Shown: in pieces, positions 18,565 to 27,191 of the stretch
How positions within the stretch are numbered: position 1 is the first letter of the stretch
Layout of the letters: the number at the start of each line of letters is the position of its first letter
From: CALOCY01 sp942491975
GTDB taxonomy: Bacteria > Bacteroidota > Bacteroidia > Bacteroidales > Prolixibacteraceae
Assembly (NCBI GenBank): GCA_942491975.1
Contig: CALOCY010000004.1
Location: 1,984,001-2,048,000 of the forward strand
Direction: 5' to 3'
Length of the DNA stretch: 64,000 nucleotides
Made by a program: the position numbers and the translations under genes
The notes under the pieces: generated by a model
Told to the model about the DNA's origin: nothing
Databases searched by the model: none
What the model saw: only the letters and a program-made list of their open reading frames with translations

Positions 18565-19407
18565 ATGACAAAATACATTGGGGCACATGTAAGTGCATCG
18601 GGCGGTGTGGAGAATGCACCGGTTAATGCACATCGTATCGGGGCAACAGCATTTGCGCTGTTTACAAAAAACCAGCGGCAATGGGTCGCAAAGCCGTTAA
18701 CAGAGGAGAGCATCAATGCTTTTAAAGAAAACTGTGAAAAATATGGTTATCAGGCACATCAGGTATTGCCGCACGACAGTTACCTGATTAACCTCGGGCA
18801 TCCTGAAAAAGAGGGGCTTGAAAAGTCGAGGGCCGCTTTTTTGGATGAGATGCACCGGTGTAAGCAGTTGGGGCTTGACCGCCTTAATTTTCATCCGGGA
18901 AGCCATTTAAGTAAGGTGTCGGAAGAGGAGTGTTTGAAAAGGATTGCAACATCAATAAATATAGCGTTGGATAAAACAACGGGGATTACCACAGTGATTG
19001 AAAATACTGCCGGACAGGGTACGAATATGGGGTTTAGGTTTGAGCATCTCCGATTTATTATTGACCATGTTGAAGATAAATCGCGTGTAGGTGTATGCAT
19101 TGATACCTGTCATGCCTATTCGGGCGGATATGACCTGGTGGAGGGATTTATCGATGTCTTTAAGCAATTTGAAACACAGGTTGGCTTCAACTACCTTAAG
19201 GGCATGCACATCAACGACTCAAAGAAGATACTGGGATCACGGGTCGACCGCCATGAAAGCCTCGGTGAAGGCACACTGGGAAAAGCGGTTTTTGAGCGCA
19301 TTATGAAAGATCCCCGTTTTGACGATATCCCGTTGATCCTGGAAACTCCAAATAATGAAATCTGGGCAGATGAGATTGCGTGGTTGAAACGAAAGGTTAC
19401 GGAATAA
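18565..19407 (+). CDS. nfo: Endonuclease IV (AP endonuclease)
   Basis: This 280-residue zinc enzyme cleaves the DNA backbone 5' to abasic sites in base excision repair. The ATG at 18565 gives MTKYIGAHVSASGGVENAP, the canonical start; an upstream in-frame ATG at 18523 adds 14 odd residues. Zinc and catalytic motifs are in order: NFHPGSH near 125, ENTAGQGTNMG near 158, VCIDTCHAYSGGYD near 192, HINDSK near 228, and HESLGEG near 242. It is divergent from rlmD. A weak TTTG-N20-TATTTTC pair upstream at 18514-18544 may be its promoter. Confidence 0.97.
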   Translation: MTKYIGAHVSASGGVENAPVNAHRIGATAFALFTKNQRQWVAKPLTEESINAFKENCEKYGYQAHQVLPHDSYLINLGHPEKEGLEKSRAAFLDEMHRCKQLGLDRLNFHPGSHLSKVSEEECLKRIATSINIALDKTTGITTVIENTAGQGTNMGFRFEHLRFIIDHVEDKSRVGVCIDTCHAYSGGYDLVEGFIDVFKQFETQVGFNYLKGMHINDSKKILGSRVDRHESLGEGTLGKAVFERIMKDPRFDDIPLILETPNNEIWADEIAWLKRKVTE

Positions 19408-19424
19408 ACAGGAGTTATCAGAAG

Positions 19425-19837
19425 TCAATGGAAGTTTATGTAATACTCACTCTTCTTCGATTTCTCGAATGAGGCCTGCCGAATGGCTTGTTTTAACCTG
19501 TTTTTAGGCATGACCAGTATATTCATTCCCTTTATTGAACCTGATGAACCTTCTCCGGCAACTCCTCCTGCCTGCTCTTCAGGCTTAGGCTTAACGTGCC
19601 CAGCATACCCAGTTCAACGGTATTATTTTGCAACAAAAGTTCCGGCATCAAATCGGTCAACCCCACAATAACCACATAGATATCAGCAGCACTCAATGTT
19701 GTCCGTTGGGAAAGTATTTTCGAAATATCGTCCGGGTTTTTATGTCCCCTGTTGCAGGCACGTGCACAATAACAGTAGGTTCCACCACCCTTTACACCCG
19801 GTTGCGACTGCTTAACGATTTTGTACTTTACATTCAT
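19425..19837 (-). pseudogene. HU/IHF-like DNA-binding protein gene with a frameshift
   Basis: From the ATG at 19837 the protein starts MNVKYKIVKQSQPG and continues with RTTLSAADIYVVIVGLTDLMP and NTVELGMLGTL, the core of the Bacteroidetes HU-like family. The frame ends after 101 residues at 19532. The missing C-terminal part appears in another frame on the same strand (IKGMNILVMPKNRLKQAIRQ, then ASFEK) and runs to a stop at 19425. The shift lies between about 19533 and 19580 and corresponds to one missing base (or two extra). It may be a real mutation or a sequence error. The 101-residue product would lack the last beta-arm. Confidence 0.7.
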
Positions 19838-20016
19838 TCACAGTTGTATTTTAATTTTTTAATGTACATTAAACTTATTTATAATACACTATAAATAATA
19901 TTTTAATGCTAAATAGATATACAACATTTAACGTTAACTTTTTCCTACGTACTCCACATCTTTAGTTGACATTCAGCAGGCAACCACGGGTTAAAACAAA
20001 TCAAACCACAAAATTG

Positions 20017-20024
20017 TATATTTG
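20017..20024 (+). promoter_or_regulatory. -7 promoter element TATATTTG
   Basis: A perfect TAnnTTTG ends 8 bp before the ATG of the CNNM-like gene at 20033, which predicts a nearly leaderless transcript. Confidence 0.5.
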
Positions 20025-20032
20025 AAAAAAAA

Positions 20033-21103
20033 ATGATTGCGCTAATTGCCTATTTATTCCTGGCCCTGTTTGTTTCATTCCTTTGTTCTATAATGGAATC
20101 AGTACTGCTTTCTACCCCTCCATCTTTTTTGATGGTAAAGCAGAATAAAGGCCACCAGTGGGCTAAATCATTTATGGCATTAAAAGAGACAATCGATAAA
20201 CCGCTGTCTGCTATTTTATCATTAAACACCGTTGCACATACAATTGGAGCAGCAGGCGTTGGTGCGCAAGCTGTTAAAGTTTTTGGAGAAGCCTCATTTG
20301 GAATTATCTCAGCCATTTTAACTATTTTGATTCTCGTAATAACCGAAATAATACCCAAAACAATTGGAGCCAAATACTGGAGAAATTTATCGAAGACCTC
20401 TTTTTTTATCATTCGGTCAATGATCACACTTACCTATCCCCTTGTAATGATGTCAGCATTTATTACAAGGATTATTTCCAGCAATAAAGAGCAGCCATCT
20501 ACCAGCAGGGAAGAGATTGCTGCATTAGCCAGTATTGGGGCTGATGAAGGCTTATTTTCTGACAAAGAGAATAAAATCATTCAAAATATACTCAAACTGA
20601 AAAACATTAAAGCAACAGAAATAATGACCCCCAGGGTTGTGGTTGTGGTTGCTGTTGCTGACGAGAACTTGCGGCTGCAAGACTTCCTAACGAATAAGGA
20701 TTATTTGAATTTTTCGCGGATACCCGTTTTTTCAGAAAATGGTGAAAACATTACCGGATATGTACTCAGGCAGCAGGTATTTGAGCATTTAGCCGAAGAG
20801 AAACACGGGTTGATGCTCAAAGATATCAAACGTGAAATGATGGTTTTTCCAGCTACTACGGTATTATACGTATTATGGGAAAAACTATTGGAAAAAAAGG
20901 AGCATATTGCGTTGATCGTTGATGAATATGGAGGATTAGACGGGATTATAACCATGGAAGATGTGATTGAAACCTTACTCGGGCTTGAAATTGTTGATGA
21001 AAATGACACCGTAACAGATATGCAAAAATATGCACGGGAAAGGTGGAAATCAAGACAGGCAAAGTACAATCTCATCGAAAAAACAAACACGAAAGAGCAA
21101 TAG
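20033..21103 (+). CDS. CNNM/CorC-family membrane protein with CBS pair
   Basis: This 356-residue inner-membrane protein has an N-terminal DUF21 (CNNM) domain with three to four membrane segments (about 1-24, 60-82, 88-110, 122-145). A CBS-domain pair follows (about 190-315, with EYGGLDGIITMEDVIETLLG). Relatives export Mg2+ or Co2+, or are annotated as hemolysin-like. The C-terminal CorC/HlyC transporter-associated domain is missing, so this is a short form. The motifs SLNTVAHTIGAAGVG and ITEIIPKTIGA are typical of the DUF21 core. The ion is not shown by the sequence. Confidence 0.9.
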   Translation: MIALIAYLFLALFVSFLCSIMESVLLSTPPSFLMVKQNKGHQWAKSFMALKETIDKPLSAILSLNTVAHTIGAAGVGAQAVKVFGEASFGIISAILTILILVITEIIPKTIGAKYWRNLSKTSFFIIRSMITLTYPLVMMSAFITRIISSNKEQPSTSREEIAALASIGADEGLFSDKENKIIQNILKLKNIKATEIMTPRVVVVVAVADENLRLQDFLTNKDYLNFSRIPVFSENGENITGYVLRQQVFEHLAEEKHGLMLKDIKREMMVFPATTVLYVLWEKLLEKKEHIALIVDEYGGLDGIITMEDVIETLLGLEIVDENDTVTDMQKYARERWKSRQAKYNLIEKTNTKEQ

Positions 21104-21128
21104 AAATGCCTTCTAAGCCACACGATAT

Positions 21129-21142
21129 CCCGAAAGCTTTCG
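21129..21142. repeat. Palindrome CCCGAAAGCTTTCG
   Basis: The core CGAAAGCTTTCG is a perfect palindrome, and the flanking CACGAT/ATCGTG (21121-21126 and 21146-21151) can extend the hairpin. A similar sequence, CCCGAAGCTTCG, lies at 23360-23371, on the other side of the secreted-protein gene. Confidence 0.5.
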
Positions 21143-21340
21143 TGGATCGTGCGGAAGCGGGGAAGAGCAATAAAAACAGCAGCTAAAAATTCAGTAAAAA
21201 ATAATACCTATTATCCTTAAAAGAACAACGTCTCTCAAAAACAATTCAAAAATACTTTGTATATTTAGTTGGAATTATGCCTACTATGCATATCCCAATA
21301 CCGTTATAGCCAATCACATTTTTATTTAACACAAAATATC

Positions 21341-23269
21341 ATGAAAAAAAGATTATTCAACTTTCTCATTTTAAGTTTAATTGGTGTAAACGCCCTATTT
21401 GCACAAAACTATACAACATCAATGAAAACTATTTTTACCGACCCTGTAAGTTCATCAGCCCGGTTACAACATATAAAATCTGCTGTTGATAGTAACGGGG
21501 ATTTATACGTTGTTTTTAAAGGAGAAGCAAATCAATCGTATTTTGGCACAAATCGTAGTGGAGAATGGAAATTTCAACCACTTGTGTATTTTAACACCGA
21601 GTATAACGAGGAGGAAAAAGCTTCAAATTATCCGAATATTGCCATTGATAAAAATAACAATATTAGCATTGTTATCGCTGGCAGATATAATGAAAATATC
21701 TACTGGGAGACCAAACATGTTTCAAAATGCGCCGAAAAATGGCAATTTAAAGATGCAGGTAAAGTCTCCGGTTTTATGAAATTCAGGCTTATGGATGAAT
21801 ATTCAGATATGTGTATAGATAAAAACGGCGGAATACATTTGTATTGTTGTGCCAATGTTGGGCAGAGCAGTGTTGATGAAAACTGGATGTCAGCAACTTA
21901 TTTTTATAAGCCTGCGAATTCCGATAAATGGCAAATGGAAATGATTCTGCCCGGAATAGCAAATGAAATATCTTATGCAGCTGACCCTTCAATAGCTACG
22001 GCAGGTAATAAAGTTTTTGTAACAATTGGAGGCAGTAAAAACTTACATTTTGCCACGAAGAATATTTCAGGAGGCACATGGCAGGTAGAAGATTTTGAAG
22101 AGTTTGCTTATAAACCTGAGACTTATAATACATGGAAATTTGAAACTTCACTAACAACCACCCCTAATGGAAATCCGATATGGGCATTTTACGAGTATTC
22201 TGGAGAGAGTAAATATCATGGTATAAATGTTTTAAGTAAAAGTTCTTGTGGAACCGAAAATTGGTTGATCGATCATAGTGTTAACGAACCTGTATATAAG
22301 AGAGCCCCGGCAATAGCCGTTAATAACAATGGCAAAACATATCTTGCTTTTGGTGGCAATAGCTCCTTTTCTTTATATGCCAAAACATGCAACTGTAAAC
22401 AAACATGGGGGGGGGAAATTTTTGAAAAAGAAGGAAGCAGTACTCCGTATTCCGATATTATTATTGATAATAAAAATATAGTGAGTGTTTTCTACACTTC
22501 AGAATATGACAACAATCTTTATCTGCTTACGGTAACGGAAAATGGAGTAATAGAAAACTGCAATTATCCACCAATTTTTACTAACTACACAGGTAAAACC
22601 AATGTAAAACCCGGTGAAAAATGGACAGCAACAATTACGGCTTCTGACTTTGAATGCGATAAAATCAAGTTTGAATCTATTATACACAATGAGATGTTCA
22701 CGCTTAAAGATCATGGCGATGGAACAGCAACAATAAGTGCTACAATGCCGGAAGGTGAAGGGAAAGGCACTCCAGGCCTCTCAATATGGGTTTTAGACGA
22801 CAAACATCCTGATATTAATGATAAAACAAGTGTCATAAACTATAAGCTTATCATTTCACCGGAAGGAAAAGAAAAAGGAAGCATTAAAGTAGAAAACAAA
22901 TGTGGAGGCAGTATCGGCAATGCTACTGTATCTAAAAGTGGTGACGAAACCAAAAAAATTACAGGACAAAAACAAGGGGCAGTTTTGGGTGAACCTGTAA
23001 AAAAAGTAGAATCAAACACGGGAAGCATTAATCCTGATTGCGATAAATTTCTTGACAGATATGAAGCTTATGCCGAAAAGCATGTAAAACTTGTAAGTCA
23101 AATAAAAGCAAATCCGATGAACACTAATGCGGCATTGGAACTGGGTTCAGCAATGGAAGAGTTTTCATCTTATGCCACAGAATGGGCAAACATGTATGAT
23201 TGCAATAAAAATCCTGAGTTTAAAGCCAGATATGATAAGATTACAAAGAAAATACAAAACACAAATTAG
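21341..23269 (+). CDS. Secreted protein of unknown function, propeller-like N-terminus
   Basis: This 642-residue exported protein starts at ATG 21341 with a clear signal peptide (MKKRLFNFLILSLIG, cleavage near LFAQ). Residues about 20-410 show repeated patterns of the BNR/propeller kind, such as DSNGDLYVVF, DKNNNISIVI, DKNGGIHLYC and NNNGKTYLAF. Next comes a cadherin/Ig-like region (PPIFTNYTGKTNVKPGE). A helical C-terminal domain (DCDKFLDRYEAYAEKHVKL) resembles domains found at the end of other Bacteroidetes secreted proteins. I do not recognise the whole protein. The gene is AT-rich and stands alone between two related palindromes. Confidence 0.8.
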   Translation: MKKRLFNFLILSLIGVNALFAQNYTTSMKTIFTDPVSSSARLQHIKSAVDSNGDLYVVFKGEANQSYFGTNRSGEWKFQPLVYFNTEYNEEEKASNYPNIAIDKNNNISIVIAGRYNENIYWETKHVSKCAEKWQFKDAGKVSGFMKFRLMDEYSDMCIDKNGGIHLYCCANVGQSSVDENWMSATYFYKPANSDKWQMEMILPGIANEISYAADPSIATAGNKVFVTIGGSKNLHFATKNISGGTWQVEDFEEFAYKPETYNTWKFETSLTTTPNGNPIWAFYEYSGESKYHGINVLSKSSCGTENWLIDHSVNEPVYKRAPAIAVNNNGKTYLAFGGNSSFSLYAKTCNCKQTWGGEIFEKEGSSTPYSDIIIDNKNIVSVFYTSEYDNNLYLLTVTENGVIENCNYPPIFTNYTGKTNVKPGEKWTATITASDFECDKIKFESIIHNEMFTLKDHGDGTATISATMPEGEGKGTPGLSIWVLDDKHPDINDKTSVINYKLIISPEGKEKGSIKVENKCGGSIGNATVSKSGDETKKITGQKQGAVLGEPVKKVESNTGSINPDCDKFLDRYEAYAEKHVKLVSQIKANPMNTNAALELGSAMEEFSSYATEWANMYDCNKNPEFKARYDKITKKIQNTN

Positions 23270-23438
23270 TAACTGCCCACAATCAAGGAGACAGCCATGA
23301 GCCGTAAAACCCACAGTATACCTCTCACAGCTCTGCTGAATGATAGCCAAAGCAGCACTCCCGAAGCTTCGAGACACAGTGGTTCGTTTATACAAAAGGA
23401 TGAAATCTCTTTTTGAAAAAATATCATCCCCAAAAACA

Positions 23439-23475
23439 AAAAAGCCGCAACAAAAATCTGTTGCAGCTTTTTTAT
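23439..23475 (-). terminator. Terminator of the Cys-rich protein gene
   Basis: A stem formed by AAAAAAGC..GCAACA (from 23439) and TGTTGC..GCTTTTTT (to 23473), with one mismatch, has T runs on both strands. It lies 17 bp beyond the stop of the minus-strand gene. Confidence 0.75.
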
Positions 23476-23491
23476 GGTATAAAAAAATGCA

Positions 23492-23734
23492 CTATTTTTT
23501 TTCCTCTTTTTTCTTCGTACAGCAAGCTTTTTTACAATCTTTTGCACACTCTTTTTTAGCTTCTTTACAGCATGCTTTTTTAGTCTCTTTGTCACATTTT
23601 TTAGCACACTCTTTTTTCTTCGTACAGCATTCTGTTTTTGCTTTTTCTTCTTTTTTCTTAGTATCCTGAGCTGTAGCAGTCATCACACCTAAAGCAAAAA
23701 TAAATACGATTGATAGAGCAAGTAGTTTTTTCAT
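23492..23734 (-). CDS. Small secreted Cys/Lys-rich protein, possible metal binder
   Basis: The protein has 80 residues from ATG at 23734. Its signal peptide is clear (MKKLLALSIVFIFALGV, cleavage near ATAQ). The mature 57 residues hold ten Cys and about half Lys/Glu. The pattern CCxxxxECAKxC occurs twice and a third CC follows, so it is an internal repeat. Paired Cys with Lys resemble metallothionein-like or thiol-rich metal buffers, but no named family was recognised. The gene is divergent from a two-component system whose sensor loop also contains three Cys. It has two -7 boxes upstream and a terminator downstream. Confidence 0.8.
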   Translation of the reverse strand: MKKLLALSIVFIFALGVMTATAQDTKKKEEKAKTECCTKKKECAKKCDKETKKACCKEAKKECAKDCKKACCTKKKEEKK

Positions 23735-23777
23735 GATTGTTCTGATTTTAAATGAATAATTAATTTGTCTTCCTGTA

Positions 23778-23805
23778 CAAATATATTGCACACAACACAA
23801 ATATA
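23778..23805 (-). promoter_or_regulatory. Two -7 boxes upstream of the Cys-rich gene
   Basis: On the minus strand, perfect TATATTTG sequences lie at 23778-23785 and at 23798-23805. The nearer one ends 43 bp from the ATG. The farther one overlaps a 12-bp palindrome, TATAACGTTATA, at 23802-23813. Confidence 0.5.
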
Positions 23806-23817
23806 ACGTTATATCGC

Positions 23818-23844
23818 TGTTAATCGTTGTTAACGCGATGTTAA
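23818..23844. promoter_or_regulatory. Three TGTTAA direct repeats, putative response-regulator box
   Basis: TGTTAA occurs at 23818-23823, 23828-23833 and 23839-23844. The spacings are 10 and 11 bp, one helical turn each, which is the usual layout of OmpR/PhoB-family binding sites. The array lies between the divergent Cys-rich gene and the histidine kinase gene, upstream of the -7 boxes of both. Confidence 0.55.
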
Positions 23845-23872
23845 ATTATGCCATTCGTTGCATAATTTCAAC

Positions 23873-23880
23873 TATTTTTG
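23873..23880 (+). promoter_or_regulatory. -7 promoter element of the histidine kinase gene
   Basis: TATTTTTG is a perfect TAnnTTTG, ending 7 bp before the ATG at 23888. The transcript would be almost leaderless. Confidence 0.45.
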
Positions 23881-23887
23881 TGCTAAG

Positions 23888-25129
23888 ATGAAGAATATCA
23901 ACAAACAGGCATACCTGAAGGGAGCTACTTTTTTCGTACTCATTTTACTGGTGATTATTCAGGTTAACTGGATTCTCAAAGCTGCCCGTATGGAGGAACA
24001 AAACTTCAACCATCGTGTAAACATGGCATTGAAAAGAACCCGTTACGACTTGTCTGAATCGTTGGATAAATGTGTTGACATGCAGAATTTTCTTTGTGGC
24101 AAACAGTGTCCGGTATTGGTCCGTAAAGAGAAAATCAGACAGGTAGACAGTATACTGCAAACGAACCTTGCAGCGTATGATATTCAATTGAAATACACGT
24201 TTAAAATCAATCAACAACCGCAACAGAAGAGTAAATCATTCATTTTTAAGCCCAAATATTACCTGCAAAGCCTTAACGGGTTGCTGGAGAAGAATGATAT
24301 CCATATTTCACTACAATTCCCGGGCCGCAACCAGTTTATCCTGGCACAAATTGGGGGTATGTTCCTGTTATCTATATTATTCATTCTCTTTGTAATGGCC
24401 TCTTTTTTCATCATATTCAGGTTGTACCGAAAAGAGAAACTGTTGTCAGGGCATACCCGTGATTTTATCAACAATATGGTGCATGAATTTCAGACCCCTT
24501 TATCAAACATAGGCTTTGCCACCAACCTGTTACGTAAGAAATCTTCTGAAGAACTCGACGATTATACCCGGATTATTATCAACGAAAAAAGCAAGATGCA
24601 GCGACATGTGGAGGAGATACTTCAAATTGCATGCCTTGACAACCAACAAAAAATCACCCCTGAAAAGATCGATATCCACCAATTGCTGGAAGAGTTATCT
24701 TCACGGTTCACCCCGAAAATAACCGATTCGGGAGGAAAGGTTACCCTTGAACTAACTGCTGCAAGACACCATCTGCAAGGGTATAAATCACACTTATGCA
24801 ATGCCTTATCAAACATACTTGATAATGCCGTAAAATATACCAACATCCCCCCTCTGCTTCACATTTCATCATCTTCATCACACGATTACCTGACCATCAT
24901 TATTGATGATAATGGCATTGGAATTCCTGATAAAGACCTGCCATATATCTTCGATAAATATTATCGTGTATCAACGGGCGATGTACATAATGTGAAAGGA
25001 TTCGGGCTGGGGCTTACCTACGTTAAAAAAGTTGTTGAACAACACAATGGAACAGTTGTTGTTACCAGCAGGAAGGGGCATGGCACCCAATTTAAGCTTA
25101 CATTCCCGATAAAACATGAACCACAGTAA
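23888..25129 (+). CDS. Membrane sensor histidine kinase
   Basis: This 413-residue inner-membrane kinase has membrane segments at about 10-30 and 153-180. The periplasmic loop between them holds three Cys in CVDMQNFLCGKQC near residue 60. The HisKA dimerisation domain has the H-box VHEFQTPLSNIGF near 200. The ATPase domain shows the N-box NALSNILDNAVKYT, DNGIGIPD (G1) and GFGLGLTYVKK (G2). The start at 23888 is preferred over an ATG at 23858, which is upstream of the promoter. The response regulator gene overlaps its end by 14 bp. The signal is unknown; the Cys triplet and divergent neighbour hint at metal or redox. Confidence 0.93.
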   Translation: MKNINKQAYLKGATFFVLILLVIIQVNWILKAARMEEQNFNHRVNMALKRTRYDLSESLDKCVDMQNFLCGKQCPVLVRKEKIRQVDSILQTNLAAYDIQLKYTFKINQQPQQKSKSFIFKPKYYLQSLNGLLEKNDIHISLQFPGRNQFILAQIGGMFLLSILFILFVMASFFIIFRLYRKEKLLSGHTRDFINNMVHEFQTPLSNIGFATNLLRKKSSEELDDYTRIIINEKSKMQRHVEEILQIACLDNQQKITPEKIDIHQLLEELSSRFTPKITDSGGKVTLELTAARHHLQGYKSHLCNALSNILDNAVKYTNIPPLLHISSSSSHDYLTIIIDDNGIGIPDKDLPYIFDKYYRVSTGDVHNVKGFGLGLTYVKKVVEQHNGTVVVTSRKGHGTQFKLTFPIKHEPQ

Positions 25130-25814
25130 GAAAACAAAAATATTATTGGTCGAAGACGATACCAGCATGGGCTTTTTGTTGGTTGATTTTCTTGAATCAA
25201 ATGGCTTTGATGTCAAGCTATACCGGGACGGAAAATCCGGATTGAAGGCATTTCGCACCCATAGTTATGATTTCTGTATTTTAGATGTGATGTTGCCCGG
25301 TCTTGATGGCTTTGCCATTGCCGAACGCATCCGGGCCGAAAATAAGGGTGTTCCCATCATCTTTCTGACTGCACGGTCGATTAAGCGGGATAAGATAAAG
25401 GGGTTTAACCTGGGGGTTGACGATTACATCACCAAACCATTCGACGAAGATGAGTTGCTGTGCCGCATTAACGCTATTCTTAATCGCCTTGCGTATACTG
25501 ATACAGAAGAAGATACTGAAAAAACATTTGCCATAGGGGGTTTTACCTTTGATTATCCCAATCAGATGCTGACCGGCTACGATACCAAAAAAAGGTTAAC
25601 CATCAAAGAATCCGAGGTTTTGCGTATTTTATGCCTGTCGAAAAACAATATTGTCAAACGCGATGAGATTTTACAACCGGTATGGGGGACATGCGATTAT
25701 TTCACCGGACGCAGCCTTGATGTGTTTATTGCCAAGTTGCGTAAATACCTGTCGAAAGATCCCAAAGCAGCTATAAATAATGTACCTAAAGTGGGCTATG
25801 TGCTTGTTGGTTAG
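25116..25814 (+). CDS. OmpR-family response regulator
   Basis: This 232-residue DNA-binding regulator has a receiver domain with acidic pair EDD at 13-15, phospho-acceptor Asp57 in CILDVMLPG and Lys near 107 in TKPF. A winged-helix trans-activation domain at about 140-230 ends KVGYVLVG. It overlaps the kinase gene by 14 bp, so the two are coupled. OmpR-family proteins bind direct repeats 10-11 bp apart, and just such an array (TGTTAA x3) lies upstream of the kinase gene. Autoregulation plus control of the Cys-rich gene is therefore likely, but is inference. Its end overlaps the convergent MATE gene by 4 bp. Confidence 0.95.
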   Translation: MNHSKKTKILLVEDDTSMGFLLVDFLESNGFDVKLYRDGKSGLKAFRTHSYDFCILDVMLPGLDGFAIAERIRAENKGVPIIFLTARSIKRDKIKGFNLGVDDYITKPFDEDELLCRINAILNRLAYTDTEEDTEKTFAIGGFTFDYPNQMLTGYDTKKRLTIKESEVLRILCLSKNNIVKRDEILQPVWGTCDYFTGRSLDVFIAKLRKYLSKDPKAAINNVPKVGYVLVG

Positions 25815-27157
25815 ACTCTTGATTTCAACTTCTTCCACTCATTGATCAGAAATCCTGCGGTAATACCTCCCGAAACCACATCGGCCACAGGTGCAGCCAT
25901 CCATATCCCTTGTAACCCAAAAAATCCCGGTAAGATCAGTAGTGCCGGAATTAATACCATTACCTGACGTAACAGGGTAAGTAATGCTGCGGTTTTGGCT
26001 TTTCCAACCGATTGAAAGTAGTTGGATGCAATAACCTGAAAGCCGATAACGGGAAACATAATCAGGAAAATACGGATTCCCTCAACCCCTATTTTTAATA
26101 ATTGCGGGTCATCATCATTAAACGCTTTAATAATAGGTGCCGGAAAAAGCTCCAGCCCTACCCAGCACACCACAGCAATGAGCGTAGAAGCAATCATGCC
26201 TGTCTTTAAGGTTTTCAATACCCGGTCAAACTTTTTTGCCCCGTAATTGTAACCGATAATCGGTTGCGATGCCATGTTTATGGCCACCATAGCCATTACC
26301 ACCAACATGGCAATACTCATAATAATCCCCATTGCAGCAACGGCCACATCGCCCCCGTAACTGATCAGCTTTATATTGAAGATACCCTGCACAAAGCTAC
26401 CAGCTATCTGCATAAAAAAGGGTGCCATTCCTATAGCTATGATCCCTTTTATAACACCTACATCGAGCCTCATATTAGGAAACCGGAGTTTTACCACTGA
26501 ACGGGTGCCCCTAAAGTGCATGAATACCCAAACCGTAAGAATAATCATAGAGAGCACTGTTGCATATGCCGCACCCTTTACCCCCATACCAAAGTGAAAG
26601 ATAAACAGGTAATCGAGTATAACATTAGAGCCTGCGCTAATGAGCATTGAATACATGGCAATACGTGCACTTCCCTCTGAACGGATCATGCTGTTCAATC
26701 CAAACCCCAGGATCTGGAAAACCACACCTACAAGGATTATATTCAGGTACTCCTGTGCATACATTACTGTTTCAGATGTTGCCCCGAAAAGCCGCAACAT
26801 TGGCCCTTTTATTCCAAAACCCAAAAGCGATACCAGCAACGAAACAATCACAATCAATACCACTGCATTGCCCAATACCCTTTCAGCCATAGGGTAGTCT
26901 CTCTTCCCCAGAAAAAGAGAGATCCGCACACTGGAACCGATGCCAATAAGCATACCAAATGCCATTACAATGATCATTACCGGAAATACCACACTTACTC
27001 CCGCAAGGGCAGCTGAGCCAACCCCCTGCCCTATAAATATCCTGTCGACAATGTTATACAGTGAGTTGGCCACAACCCCCACAAATGCCGGCACATAATA
27101 TTTCCACATCAACTGCCCGACAGGTTTATCGGCCAACTCTCTTGTTTTACTATTCAT
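25811..27157 (-). CDS. MATE-family efflux transporter
   Basis: This 448-residue multidrug or toxic-compound exporter has about 12 predicted membrane segments spread over the whole length. The N-terminal PVGQLMWKYYVPAFVGVV and the conserved NIVDRIFIGQGVG at the first loop identify the MATE family, closest in pattern to the NorM/DinF-like Bacteroidetes set. It exchanges Na+ or H+ for its substrates, which cannot be named. The stop overlaps that of the convergent response regulator gene by 4 bp. A minus-strand -7 box (TAACTTTG) lies at 27184-27191. Confidence 0.94.
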   Translation of the reverse strand: MNSKTRELADKPVGQLMWKYYVPAFVGVVANSLYNIVDRIFIGQGVGSAALAGVSVVFPVMIIVMAFGMLIGIGSSVRISLFLGKRDYPMAERVLGNAVVLIVIVSLLVSLLGFGIKGPMLRLFGATSETVMYAQEYLNIILVGVVFQILGFGLNSMIRSEGSARIAMYSMLISAGSNVILDYLFIFHFGMGVKGAAYATVLSMIILTVWVFMHFRGTRSVVKLRFPNMRLDVGVIKGIIAIGMAPFFMQIAGSFVQGIFNIKLISYGGDVAVAAMGIIMSIAMLVVMAMVAINMASQPIIGYNYGAKKFDRVLKTLKTGMIASTLIAVVCWVGLELFPAPIIKAFNDDDPQLLKIGVEGIRIFLIMFPVIGFQVIASNYFQSVGKAKTAALLTLLRQVMVLIPALLILPGFFGLQGIWMAAPVADVVSGGITAGFLINEWKKLKSRV

Positions 27158-27183
27158 TGTCTTTCCCCGGATTAATGTGCTTA

Positions 27184-27191
27184 CAAAGTTA
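27184..27191 (-). promoter_or_regulatory. -7 element of the MATE gene
   Basis: The minus strand reads TAACTTTG, a perfect TAnnTTTG, ending 26 bp upstream of the ATG. Confidence 0.45.

Noticed and set aside
23266..23607. Lys/Arg-rich 113-codon frame opposite the Cys-rich gene
   Set aside because: It overlaps a terminator and is the composition shadow of the real Cys/Lys gene on the same strand in another frame.
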